34,563 bases of DNA from contig JAFZMK010000327.1 in NCBI GenBank assembly GCA_017553285.1, positions 1 through 34,563 of the forward strand, written 5' to 3'. Shown piece by piece: positions 1 to 7,718 of this stretch. Both the position numbers and the translations under genes were made by a program. Position 1 is the stretch's first letter, and each line of letters starts with the position of its first letter. This DNA comes from Rhodocyclaceae bacterium (GTDB lineage Bacteria; Pseudomonadota; Gammaproteobacteria; Burkholderiales; Rhodocyclaceae). The notes beneath the pieces were generated by a model that saw only the letters and a list, made by a program, of their open reading frames with translations, made no database searches and was not told the origin of the DNA.

Positions 1-2061
1 GGCTTCGGCGGCGGGTGCTTCGCCGGAAGTCTGCGCCATTGCCACCAGGGTTTCGCGTTTGTTTTTCTCTGCCTCGGCAGCGGCGCGACGGCGGGCGGCT
101 TCTTCCTGTTCTTGAAGCTGACGCGCAGAGGCGCGGGCGACCAGGTCTTGACGGGTGATGCCGCGCTGTTCGGGGTTGCCGCTGAGCAGCTCTTTCATGT
201 CCAGAATCAGCACGATCTGGCCATTTGCCAGCGTGGTGACACCGGCCACGCCCTTGGGACGGAAGGCATCGAGCGATTTAATCACGGCGTCATCGCGTCC
301 GGCGAAGGTGTCAATGCCCAGCACGAACGAGAAGCCGCCCGATTGCATCAGTACGCCAAATTCGGGGGCACGCTCCACCGGCCAGCCCAGCAGCGAACCC
401 AGCGGCAGCACGGGCAGCACTTCGCCGCGCACCATCATGCTGGAGCGCCCGCCCACTTCCTTGATTTCGTCCAGATCGATGGTGAGAATCTCGCGCACCA
501 TCGACAGCGGCACGGCAAACGGTTGTTCGCCCAGACGCACCAGCAACACGGGCAGAATCGCCAGCGTCAGCGGCAGGTTGATGGTGAAGGTGGATCCGAC
601 CATGAGCTGCGAGCGCACGTCGATGCTGCCATTGAGGCGCTGGATGTTGGTGCGCACCACGTCCATGCCCACGCCACGACCGGAAACGTCCGAGACTTTT
701 TCGGCCATGGAGAAGCCGGGCAGGAAGATGAGGTTGAAGCTGGCGGTGTCGTCCATCACCGAGGCTTCTTCTTCGGAAATCAGCCCTTTTTCGACGGCTT
801 TGGCGCGCAGCCGTTCGGCGTTCATGCCGTGGCCATCGTCCGAAATTTCGATGACGATGTGGTCACCTTCCTGACGCGCCGACAGGCGCACGATGGATTT
901 CGGCGGCTTGTGCGCGGCCTTGCGCTCTTCGGGGCTTTCCACGCCGTGGTCGACGGCGTTACGCACCAGGTGAATAATCGGGTCGGCAAGGTCTTCAATC
1001 ATGGTCTTGTCGACTTCGGTCTCTTCGCCTTCGAGCACCAGTTCCACGTCTTTGCCCAGGTTGCGGGCAAGGTCGCGGGCAATCCGGGGATATTTCTGGA
1101 ACAGGCGGCCAATGGGCTGCATCCGCGTTTTCATGACGGCGTTTTGCAGGTCCGAGACCAGCAAATCAAGCTGGCTGACGGCCACATCCAGCGCGTGCAG
1201 GGTGTCGACGTCGCTGCTGCCGCTGAGAATTTCGGTGCGCAGCGCGTTCAGGCGGTTTTTGGTCAGACCAATTTCGCCCGAGAGGTTGAGCACCTGGTCC
1301 AGACGGGTGGTATCCACACGAATGGAGGTGTCGCGGCTTTTTTCGATGTCGCGCCGCCCGGTGGCTGCCGATGCGCCCGGTTTGTCGGATGCACGGCGCC
1401 CCCACGGGCCGGGACCTTGTTCGGCAGCCGGGGCTGCGGGCGCACCCGCCGGTACCACCGCACCAGCAGGTGCCGCAGCGGGGGCGGCAGCCGCAGCGGC
1501 AGGCACCGGCGCAGAGCCGGTGACCGCGCCATGAAGCTGTTGCCAGTCGGGCGAGCCTTCTTGCGGCGCAGCGCCAGCAGCCGGTGCCGCTTCCGCCGCC
1601 GGTGCGGCAGCGGGGGCAGCAGCAGCCGGAGCCGCTTCGGCAGCAGGCGCAGCCGCAGCAGTGGGCAGTTCGCCAGAAATCGCCTGCTTACAACGGGCGA
1701 TGACTTCCGGCGGCGCGGCAGGCGGTTGCTGGCTGCGTTCGAGATAGCTGAACATCTCACGGATTTCGCCCGTGGCTTCCATGATGACGTCCATGAGTTC
1801 CGGACTCAGCGTCAGCTCGTTGTTGCGCAGCTTGTCGAAGAGGTTTTCGGTCAAGTGGCAGAGCGTGACCATCTCGGTGGCGTTCAGAAAGCCCGCGCCC
1901 CCCTTGATGGTGTGAAAACCACGGAAGATGTCGTTGAGCAAGTTGTGATCGTTCGGGGAGCGTTCGAGATCGACGAGCTTGTTATCGACACCCGAGAGCA
2001 GATCGCCCGCTTCCACCAGAAAATCCTGGAGAAGGTCTTCCATTCCGGCAAAGTCACTCAT
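1..2061 (-). CDS. cheA: Chemotaxis histidine kinase CheA (C-terminus cut by window edge)
   Basis: CheA autophosphorylates on a histidine under chemoreceptor control and passes the phosphate to CheY (and normally CheB). The visible 687 codons begin at an ATG preceded by a purine-rich AGAGGGAATC. The P1/Hpt domain has the motif HTIKGGAGF with the phospho-acceptor His50. An Ala/Pro-rich linker (about 125-235) replaces a recognisable P2 domain. The dimerisation helices begin near residue 247. The kinase N box HLVRNAVDHGVE lies near 360, then DDGHGM near 410 and GRGVGMDVV near 462, so the ATP site looks intact. A CheW-like domain follows (about 500-622). The frame does not stop there: a charged Glu/Arg/Ala-rich tail runs at least 60 residues to the window edge. 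It lies 65 bp after cheZ and is probably the last visible gene of the cheV-cheV-cheY-cheZ-cheA unit. Identity is secure; the function of the tail is unknown. Confidence 0.96.
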   Translation of the reverse strand, partial: MSDFAGMEDLLQDFLVEAGDLLSGVDNKLVDLERSPNDHNLLNDIFRGFHTIKGGAGFLNATEMVTLCHLTENLFDKLRNNELTLSPELMDVIMEATGEIREMFSYLERSQQPPAAPPEVIARCKQAISGELPTAAAAPAAEAAPAAAAPAAAPAAEAAPAAGAAPQEGSPDWQQLHGAVTGSAPVPAAAAAAPAAAPAGAVVPAGAPAAPAAEQGPGPWGRRASDKPGASAATGRRDIEKSRDTSIRVDTTRLDQVLNLSGEIGLTKNRLNALRTEILSGSSDVDTLHALDVAVSQLDLLVSDLQNAVMKTRMQPIGRLFQKYPRIARDLARNLGKDVELVLEGEETEVDKTMIEDLADPIIHLVRNAVDHGVESPEERKAAHKPPKSIVRLSARQEGDHIVIEISDDGHGMNAERLRAKAVEKGLISEEEASVMDDTASFNLIFLPGFSMAEKVSDVSGRGVGMDVVRTNIQRLNGSIDVRSQLMVGSTFTINLPLTLAILPVLLVRLGEQPFAVPLSMVREILTIDLDEIKEVGGRSSMMVRGEVLPVLPLGSLLGWPVERAPEFGVLMQSGGFSFVLGIDTFAGRDDAVIKSLDAFRPKGVAGVTTLANGQIVLILDMKELLSGNPEQRGITRQDLVARASARQLQEQEEAARRRAAAEAEKNKRETLVAMAQTSGEAPAAEA

Positions 2062-2126
2062 GATTCCCTCTCTTTGCGTTTGCGCGCCCACGATGGGCAG
2101 TTTGGCATTGATTCAACAAATACTTC

Positions 2127-3041
2127 TCAGAAACCGAGACTGTCGAGCAGATCGTCGACCTGCTCTTGATTGGTGACGACATCCTGACTGTCGCCGGCAT
2201 TGATGACCGGGCCATTCATCAGGCCGTCCGATTTCGCGGAAGCCACCAGTTTTTCTGGCGGCGTGATTTCCAGCAAAACGCCAAGCAGTTGTTTTTCCAG
2301 CGTCTGGGCAAGGTCGACCACTTTTTTGATGACCTGCCCGGTGAGATCCTGGAAGTCTTGCGCCATCATGATTTCAAGCAACTGCTCGCTGACCGATTTG
2401 GCGTCCTGCGAGGTGCTGGCGAGAAAATCGCGGGTTTCATGCGCCAGCGTCTTGAATTCTTCCACAGACATTTCGTTGGCAAACAGCTTGTCCCAGCGCG
2501 CGGTCAGCGCTTCACTGCCATTCTGGATGCGGTCCTGAAGCGGCTGGGCGATGTCGGTGGCGTTGAGCACGCGGCTGGCGGCCTGCTCGGTCATCTGCGT
2601 GATGTAGTCGAGGCGCTGGCGAACGTCCGGCATGGACAGCACGGCATCTTGCAGCGAAGTATCCGAGCCGAGCGCGCGCAGGGTGTCGTGCACCTTGCGG
2701 GTCAACTGACCGATGCTGTTGAAGATGTTGTCCTGCTTGTCGCCACTTGCCGGGGCTGCTTCCTGCGCCGCAGGCGCGGCTTCGCCTTGCGCAGCGGGCG
2801 CAGCATCCGCACCGGCACTGAACTCGTCAGAGACGGAATCGAACAAGGATTGCAGCTCGCTGCTGTCGCCCGTGCCATCATCCACACTGGCAGCCGCAGC
2901 AGGCGCGGCGGCGGCGGCGGGAGCGGCGGCAGGCGCAGCCGGCTCAGGCGTGACTTCGGTGGCGACCTGATCTGCCGGAGCCTGGGACAAACTGTCAAAC
3001 AAGGCTTGCAGTTCGTCAGAATCGGTTGTCGCGTCGTTCAT
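2127..3041 (-). CDS. cheZ: CheY-phosphate phosphatase CheZ with long N-terminal extension
   Basis: CheZ speeds dephosphorylation of CheY-P and so terminates the motor signal. The protein has 304 residues against about 214 in E. coli. The catalytic segment QDFQDLTGQ is intact, with Asp232 and Gln236 matching E. coli Asp143 and Gln147. The C-terminus VDDLLDSLGF is the classic CheY-docking peptide. The CheZ core starts near residue 104 (DNIFNSIGQLTRK). Before it lies an Ala/Pro-rich extension with two similar short motifs, ELQALFDSLS (10-19) and ELQSLFDSVS (62-71), which resemble the C-terminal docking peptide. A strong AAGGAGG precedes the ATG. The gene sits 37 bp after cheY, as expected for its partner. 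Identity is certain; a role for the repeats in CheY binding is my inference. Confidence 0.97.
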   Translation of the reverse strand: MNDATTDSDELQALFDSLSQAPADQVATEVTPEPAAPAAAPAAAAAPAAAASVDDGTGDSSELQSLFDSVSDEFSAGADAAPAAQGEAAPAAQEAAPASGDKQDNIFNSIGQLTRKVHDTLRALGSDTSLQDAVLSMPDVRQRLDYITQMTEQAASRVLNATDIAQPLQDRIQNGSEALTARWDKLFANEMSVEEFKTLAHETRDFLASTSQDAKSVSEQLLEIMMAQDFQDLTGQVIKKVVDLAQTLEKQLLGVLLEITPPEKLVASAKSDGLMNGPVINAGDSQDVVTNQEQVDDLLDSLGF

Positions 3042-3078
3042 GCAAAAACCTCCTTCGTACCTGTGTCAAGCGCCGGTG

Positions 3079-3471
3079 TTATTTGCCGAGCTTGTCGAAA
3101 ATCTTCTGCAACTTTTCCGAGAGGGTGGCAGCGGTAAAGGGCTTGACAACGTACCCGCTTGCGCCTGCCTGCGCCGCAGCGATGATGTTTTCCTTCTTCG
3201 CTTCGGCGGTAACCATCAGAACCGGCAGATGCTTCAACGTGGGCGACTGACGGATTTTTTGCAGCAGCGTCAGCCCGTCCATGTTGGGCATGTTCCAGTC
3301 GGTGACGACGAACTCAAAGCCGCCCCCGGCTTCCAGTTTTTGCAGCGCCACAGCGCCATCTTCGGCCTCCTCTACGTTGGTATAGCCGAGTTCCTTCAAC
3401 AGATTGCGCACAATCCGTCGCATCGTGGAAAAGTCGTCTACCACCAGGAAGCGTGTTTTCGGGTCAGCCAT
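3079..3471 (-). CDS. cheY: Chemotaxis response regulator CheY
   Basis: Single-domain receiver of 130 residues, the normal length. When phosphorylated by CheA it binds the flagellar switch and changes rotation. All signature residues are present: the acidic pair Asp12-Asp13, phospho-acceptor Asp58 ([12 protein letters not shown]), the switch Thr88 (MVTAEA) and Lys110 (VVKPF). The DWNMPNMDG stretch is the form typical of true motor CheY proteins. It is placed directly upstream of cheZ and 40 bp downstream of a cheV, within what looks like one transcript. Nothing is odd about the gene itself. Confidence 0.98.
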   Translation of the reverse strand: MADPKTRFLVVDDFSTMRRIVRNLLKELGYTNVEEAEDGAVALQKLEAGGGFEFVVTDWNMPNMDGLTLLQKIRQSPTLKHLPVLMVTAEAKKENIIAAAQAGASGYVVKPFTAATLSEKLQKIFDKLGK

Positions 3472-3511
3472 CGTCTCTGTACTCCATCAGGCGTAAGTTG
3501 AGGGCGCGCGA

Positions 3512-4468
3512 TCAAGCATTCCGTAACAACATGGAACGTAGCGTCTCGGCCAGTACGTCGCCATCAAACTTGGCGACATAGGCATCCACGCCCGCTTGTT
3601 TGCCCATTGCCCGGTTGGCTTCCGATGACAGCGAAGAGTGCATGATCACCGGGATGCCTTCAAAGCGACGGTCAGACTTGATCTTGCGGGAGAGCACATA
3701 GCCATCCATTTCTGGCATTTCGGCGTCGACCAGAACGACATCAATGTCGTCATGCAGGTTGCGACCGCTTTGCTTCGCAAACGAGGCGAGCGAATCGAGC
3801 CGCGTCCAGGCTTCCAGGCCATTGGTGGCGAATTTGTGCCGGACACCGAGTTTATCAAGAACTTCTGCGATTTTCCGACGGGCGACCGCAGAATCATCCA
3901 CATAAAAGACGTTGTAATCGTGTCCGCCGACAATCGGCGGAATCGAACCCACAGAGGCTTCGCCAAAGGTGTTGGAAAGAATGGTTTCCACGTCCAGAAT
4001 GGATACCAGCACGCCATTGTCCAGTTCGGTGATGGCGGTGATGTAGCCGCCGGTGCCGCTGACGTTGTCGGGCGTGCGCACGCGGTCCCATTCGACACGC
4101 ACGATGCGGTCGACCGAGTCGACCAGAAAGCCCATCGTGCGCTTGCTGTATTCGGTCACCATCATGGTGCCGCCCAGTTCGCCGCCCTTGGTCAGACCAA
4201 GCGCGTGCCCCAGCGAAAGCACCGGCACCACGTGACCGCGCAGGGAAATCAGCCCTTCCACGCCGGCAGGCATGTTCGGCGTTTTGGTGATGAAAGGGGT
4301 GGCGGTGACTTCGCGCACCTTGAACACGTTGATACCGAAAACCTCGCTCGTTCCCAGCGAGAAGAGCAGGATTTCCATGCGGTTGGAGCCAACGAGGCTG
4401 GTGCGCTCATTTACTTCGCCCAGCGGACCTTTCGACTCGACAGGAGGCAGTTCTTTCGTCTCGGACAT
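3512..4468 (-). CDS. cheV: CheV-type adaptor (CheW-receiver fusion), downstream copy
   Basis: CheV couples receptors to CheA through its CheW-like half and can accept phosphate on its receiver half, which is thought to serve adaptation or act as a phosphate sink. The CheW-like domain covers about residues 28-170 (LLFSLG, VFGINVFKVREV, GLISLRGHVVPV). The receiver covers about 186-316, with Asp191-Asp192, phospho-acceptor Asp248 (VLVDAEMPEMDG) and Lys300. The usual switch Thr is Ser278 or Ser279 (IMHSSLS). AAGGA lies 7 nt before the ATG. It follows a second, similar cheV by 72 bp. The two align almost without gaps in the receiver half, with Asp248 and Lys300 at the same positions, suggesting an old tandem duplication. 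Confidence 0.94.
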   Translation of the reverse strand: MSETKELPPVESKGPLGEVNERTSLVGSNRMEILLFSLGTSEVFGINVFKVREVTATPFITKTPNMPAGVEGLISLRGHVVPVLSLGHALGLTKGGELGGTMMVTEYSKRTMGFLVDSVDRIVRVEWDRVRTPDNVSGTGGYITAITELDNGVLVSILDVETILSNTFGEASVGSIPPIVGGHDYNVFYVDDSAVARRKIAEVLDKLGVRHKFATNGLEAWTRLDSLASFAKQSGRNLHDDIDVVLVDAEMPEMDGYVLSRKIKSDRRFEGIPVIMHSSLSSEANRAMGKQAGVDAYVAKFDGDVLAETLRSMLLRNA

Positions 4469-4540
4469 GATCGTTCCTTAATCTCTCAAAACGTGCTTGA
4501 TCGGATCGGCGCGCGGTTTTTCCGTTCGGCCTCGCGTCTG

Positions 4541-5491
4541 TCAGCGCCCCATCAGGCGGCGCAAGGTGGCCGACAGACGTTGCGGTTCAAATTTGGGAAT
4601 GTATTCGTCCACCCCCACGGATTTGCCCAGTTGCTGGTTGGACATGCCGGAGAGCGACGAGTGCATGAGCACGGGCACACCGTTGAAGCGCTCGTCCGCT
4701 TTCACGGACTTGGTGAGCATGTAGCCGTCCATTTCCGGCATTTCCACGTCGGTGAGGATGGCGGCCACGCGCTCGGTGACCGGCACGCCCGCTGCCTGAC
4801 ACTGTTGCGCAATCTGTTGCAGCATCTGCCAGGCCATGTGACCGTTGACCGCGCCACGCCCGGGTACGTTGAGCGCTTGCAGGGTGCGTTCGATCTGCTT
4901 GCGGGCGATGGAGGAATCGTCGGCATAGACCACCATGCGGGTTTCGTTTTCCACCGGCTCGATGCCTTTGAAGAGGAATTCTTCGCCTTCGGCGTAGTGG
5001 CTGGTCTCGGCCAGCACTTTTTCTACGTCCAGCATCATGACGAGCTTGTTGCCGGGCAGTTCGGTAACCGCCGTGACCAGACCGCCGAGGTTGGCGGTGA
5101 GCATTTCGGGCGGCACGCGCATCTGCGACCAGTCCAGACGCAGGATGGTGTCGACCGCTTCGACCAGAAAGCCCTGGGTGTGACCGTTGTATTCGGTGAT
5201 GATCATCACGTTGCGCGGCGTCTCATCCTTGATGCCGACGTATTTGCCCAGGTCGACCACCGGCACCAGCGTGCCGCGCAGGCTGACCATGCCTTCGACA
5301 CAATCGGGCATTTCCGGCGCGGCGGTGATTTCGCCGCGACGAATCACCTCGCGTACCTTGAAGACGTTGATGCCGAAAATTTCCCTGCGACCGGATACGG
5401 AATCCTCGCCGAGCGAAAAAAGCAGGATTTCCAGCTTGTTGGTACCGGCAAGGCGGGTACGGGCGTCGATGCTTTTCAACAGATCAGACAT
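4541..5491 (-). CDS. cheV: CheV-type adaptor (CheW-receiver fusion), upstream copy
   Basis: A second CheW-receiver adaptor of 316 residues. The frame stays open further upstream to 5653, but that part has no CheW-like sequence and crosses a terminator hairpin. I therefore chose the ATG at 5491, which has AAGGAG 7 nt upstream and a start (MSDLLKSID) that leads straight into the CheW domain. CheW-like region about 19-165 (LLFSLG, IFGINVFKVREV, GMVSLRGTLVPVVDLG). Receiver about 185-315 with Asp191-Asp192, Asp248 (ILTDVEMPEMDG) and Lys300 (YIPKF). Compared with its neighbour it has a short polar insert (DSVSGRRE) in the first CheW strand pair. It is the first gene after the terminator behind cheB, so it probably starts a new transcription unit. 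With no cheW in the window, the two CheVs may supply the coupling function. Confidence 0.94.
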   Translation of the reverse strand: MSDLLKSIDARTRLAGTNKLEILLFSLGEDSVSGRREIFGINVFKVREVIRRGEITAAPEMPDCVEGMVSLRGTLVPVVDLGKYVGIKDETPRNVMIITEYNGHTQGFLVEAVDTILRLDWSQMRVPPEMLTANLGGLVTAVTELPGNKLVMMLDVEKVLAETSHYAEGEEFLFKGIEPVENETRMVVYADDSSIARKQIERTLQALNVPGRGAVNGHMAWQMLQQIAQQCQAAGVPVTERVAAILTDVEMPEMDGYMLTKSVKADERFNGVPVLMHSSLSGMSNQQLGKSVGVDEYIPKFEPQRLSATLRRLMGR

Positions 5492-5535
5492 TTTTTTCTC
5501 CTTGCGAGCGTGTGACTGCGCAATTGACCGAGGAC

Positions 5536-5541
5536 ATTCTA
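5536..5541 (-). promoter_or_regulatory. Possible -10 element upstream of the cheV-cheV-cheY-cheZ-cheA unit
   Basis: On the minus strand TAGAAT (5 of 6 to TATAAT) lies about 45 nt upstream of the upstream cheV and just downstream of the terminator behind cheB. This is where a new promoter would be expected. No good -35 hexamer sits at 16-18 nt spacing, so the call rests on one box and on position. Confidence 0.28.
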
Positions 5542-5577
5542 AAAGGTTTGCAACCAATGATGCAGCAGAAAAACAGG

Positions 5578-5605
5578 GCAAAAGCGGGAATATTCCCGCT
5601 TTTGC
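5578..5605 (-). terminator. Intrinsic terminator downstream of cheB
   Basis: A perfect 28-nt inverted repeat with core AGCGGGAATATTCCCGCT, flanked by AAAA/TTTT and followed on the minus strand by CCTGTTTTT. It lies 60 nt past the cheB stop and 87 nt before the upstream cheV start. It separates the upstream adaptation genes from the downstream signalling genes. Because the repeat is symmetric it could work in both directions, but only minus-strand genes flank it. Confidence 0.72.
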
Positions 5606-5664
5606 GAAATTTCGTTCCGCCGGTGACCGCAGGCAAGCGCCCCAGACGGTCACAGATGGCTAGT

Positions 5665-6315
5665 TTACACGGGATTGCCCGCAGACAAGCCCGGCAGGCG
5701 ACGAACAATTCCTTGCGCGACCTCTTCAATGGGCAAACTTTCGCATGAAGCGCCAATCTGGTCGGCGACACGGGGCATTCCGTAGACCACGCACGAGGCT
5801 TGGTCCTGCGTGATGGTCCAGGCGCCCTTCTGGCGCAGCTTCAGCAGACCATCGGCGCCATCCCGGCCCATGCCGGTGAGCAATACGGCAACGATTGCGC
5901 AGGAGGCTTCGGCAACCACGGAGCGAAACAACATGTCGACCGAGGGGCGGTGGCGGTTGCACGGCTCGGCGCTGGACAGGCAGCAGCGGTAGTGACCCGC
6001 GCCACGGGCAAGCAGCAGGTGCGAGTGCCCGGGGGCAATATAGACCGTGCCCGGGCAGAGCGATTCGTCGTGCTCGGCTTCCTTGACGCGCATCTGACAC
6101 GAATCATTCAGGCGGCTGGCAAAGGTTTCGGTGAAATTTTCCGGCATGTGCTGCACCACCATTACCGGCGGCGTGTTGGCCGGCAGGTTGGAGAGCACGG
6201 TCTTGAGCGCATCGGTGCCGCCCGTCGAGGCGCCAATGACCACAATCTGGCGCACGATGCTGACCGACGGCGGCGTTTTCCCACCTTGGCAAGAAGAAGC
6301 GTCGTAGCTGCTCAT
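5665..6315 (-). CDS. cheB: CheB methylesterase/glutamine deamidase, catalytic domain only (no receiver)
   Basis: CheB removes methyl groups from glutamates of chemoreceptors and deamidates glutamines, opposing CheR. The 216-residue protein carries the full catalytic set: Ser30 (GASTGGT), His56 (VVQHMPEN) and Asp152 (GMGRDGADG). The N-terminal receiver of standard CheB (about 130 residues plus linker) is missing, and only about 20 residues precede the catalytic domain. The ATG overlaps the cheR stop as ATGA, with AGGAAGA upstream, so there is no room for a receiver. The in-frame extension towards 6555 lies inside cheR and has no receiver motifs. Receiver-less CheB proteins are known in alternative pathways (ChpB, FrzG). 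Here activity cannot be set by phosphorylation of its own receiver. Confidence 0.93.
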   Translation of the reverse strand: MSSYDASSCQGGKTPPSVSIVRQIVVIGASTGGTDALKTVLSNLPANTPPVMVVQHMPENFTETFASRLNDSCQMRVKEAEHDESLCPGTVYIAPGHSHLLLARGAGHYRCCLSSAEPCNRHRPSVDMLFRSVVAEASCAIVAVLLTGMGRDGADGLLKLRQKGAWTITQDQASCVVYGMPRVADQIGASCESLPIEEVAQGIVRRLPGLSAGNPV

Positions 6316-7715
6316 TTCTTCTTCCTCGTGATGCGATAGACGGTTTTGCCCGCGCTGGTAAACAGGTCGGAGGCGTGCAGGAAACTTTCCGAATGCCCGG
6401 CGTAGAGTTCGCCGTCTGCTTCCAGCACGCGCAGAAAACGTTGCAGGATGGTGCGCTGCGTTTCCCGGTCGAAATAAATCATCACGTTGCGGCAGAAAAT
6501 GGCGTCGAAATGACCTTGCAGCGGCCAGTTGGCATCCAGCAGGTTGATGCGGCAAAAGCGAATCATCTGCTGTAGTTCCGGAATCACTTTCCAGCGGCTG
6601 CTATGTTCGCCGTCCATGGGCTGGAAAAACTTGCGCAGCCGCCCTTCCGAGATGCCGGTCATGCGATCGCTGCTATAGACGCCTTCGCGCGCATCAATCA
6701 GCACCTGGGTGTTGATGTCGCTGGCGACGATTTCCACCGGCGGATGCAGGCTGCCGAAGGCTTCGCAGGCGGTTATCGCCAGCGAATAGGGTTCTTCGCC
6801 CGTCGAGGCGGCACAGCACCAGATGCGAAACGGGCGCGTGAGGGGCTGGCTCATGCGCAGACGGTGCGCCAGCAGCTCGAAATGGTGCGCTTCGCGGAAA
6901 AAGGAAGTCAGGTTGGTGGTCAGCGCGTTGACGAAAACTTCCCATTCGGCACCATCACGGTCGATGAGTTCCAGATATTCGCGGAACGTCTTCAGGCGAC
7001 GCTCGCGCAGGCGCTTGACCAGACGGCCATAGACCATGTCCTGCTTGCTGGAGGCGAGCGCAATGCCGGCAAAATCGTAGATGCGCCGGCGAATGTTTTC
7101 GTAGTCTTCAATGGTGAAGACAAATTCGCGCGTGTTCAGTTTGTTGGAGGCGCTCACCGGGCGCATGGCCAGCGGCAAAGGCTCGTCGGCGCGCGAGGCG
7201 GGAATGCGCGAGGCGGGCGATGCGCCCGCAGGCGGCAGCGGTGGCGGCGGTGGTGCCTTGCGCTGCGTGCTGCCAAAGTGAATGGGCGCTTTCGGCGCGC
7301 TCGCTGCCGGCGTGTGAACGGGCTGCGGCGCGGCGGCTTTGGGGGCTTCTTTGGGCGCGTCTTTCGGAGCTTCTTTGGAGGCTTCTTTGGGGGCGTCTTT
7401 TTCCTGCACCAGTATGCCGGCCAGCACGGCGGCCACCTGCTCGGAAAACGATTTGGACTTGGGCGCGTCAGCTTGCGCACGCGGGGCAGACGATTCGGCA
7501 GCCGGTACGGCAGCCGACACCGGCGCTTCTTCTACCGGCGCCGGGCGTTGCACACGGGCGGCGGCCAGCGCCAGCGATTCTTCCACCGATCGAATCAGCG
7601 GACGCGGGCGCTCGGCCTGGCTGGCCGACCATTTCCCCATGCTGGCAAACGCGCCGCTTTTCGTAGCGGCACGGCCTTCAGGGTGGCCTGCGGGAGTTCG
7701 CGATTTATCGGTCAT
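6312..7715 (-). CDS. cheR: Chemoreceptor methyltransferase CheR with long disordered N-terminal extension
   Basis: CheR methylates receptor glutamates using S-adenosylmethionine. The catalytic part is normal: an N-terminal helical domain from about residue 196 (FVFTIEDYENIRRRIYDF), the SAM-binding motif WCCAASTGEEPYSLA near 299-313, and FDAIFCRNVMIYFDRE near 403-418. CheR is usually about 280 residues; this protein has 467. The first 190 residues are Ala/Pro/Lys-rich and include a run of KEAP/KEAS/KDAP units (110-127) and a five-proline stretch near 155. One short helical segment (SFSEQVAAVLAGILVQEKD, 89-107) stands out in the extension. The ATG lies 3 nt after the stop of the Hpt/CheW-like gene, and the cheR stop overlaps the cheB start, so these genes are tightly coupled. 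Confidence 0.95.
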   Translation of the reverse strand: MTDKSRTPAGHPEGRAATKSGAFASMGKWSASQAERPRPLIRSVEESLALAAARVQRPAPVEEAPVSAAVPAAESSAPRAQADAPKSKSFSEQVAAVLAGILVQEKDAPKEASKEAPKDAPKEAPKAAAPQPVHTPAASAPKAPIHFGSTQRKAPPPPPLPPAGASPASRIPASRADEPLPLAMRPVSASNKLNTREFVFTIEDYENIRRRIYDFAGIALASSKQDMVYGRLVKRLRERRLKTFREYLELIDRDGAEWEVFVNALTTNLTSFFREAHHFELLAHRLRMSQPLTRPFRIWCCAASTGEEPYSLAITACEAFGSLHPPVEIVASDINTQVLIDAREGVYSSDRMTGISEGRLRKFFQPMDGEHSSRWKVIPELQQMIRFCRINLLDANWPLQGHFDAIFCRNVMIYFDRETQRTILQRFLRVLEADGELYAGHSESFLHASDLFTSAGKTVYRITRKKK

Positions 7716-7718
7716 TGC

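Noticed and set aside
3638-5515. A 625-codon plus-strand open frame opposite the two cheV genes
   Set aside because: It runs across both cheV genes and their spacer with a His/Phe/Asp-rich sequence and no family resemblance.
5492-5653. Longer upstream start for the first cheV (54 extra residues)
   Set aside because: The extension is read through a terminator palindrome, lacks a ribosome-binding site and has no CheW similarity, whereas the ATG at 5491 has AAGGAG.
6316-6555. Upstream in-frame extension of cheB that might hold a receiver domain
   Set aside because: It overlaps the cheR coding sequence in another frame and contains none of the receiver's acidic pair, phospho-acceptor or Lys motifs.
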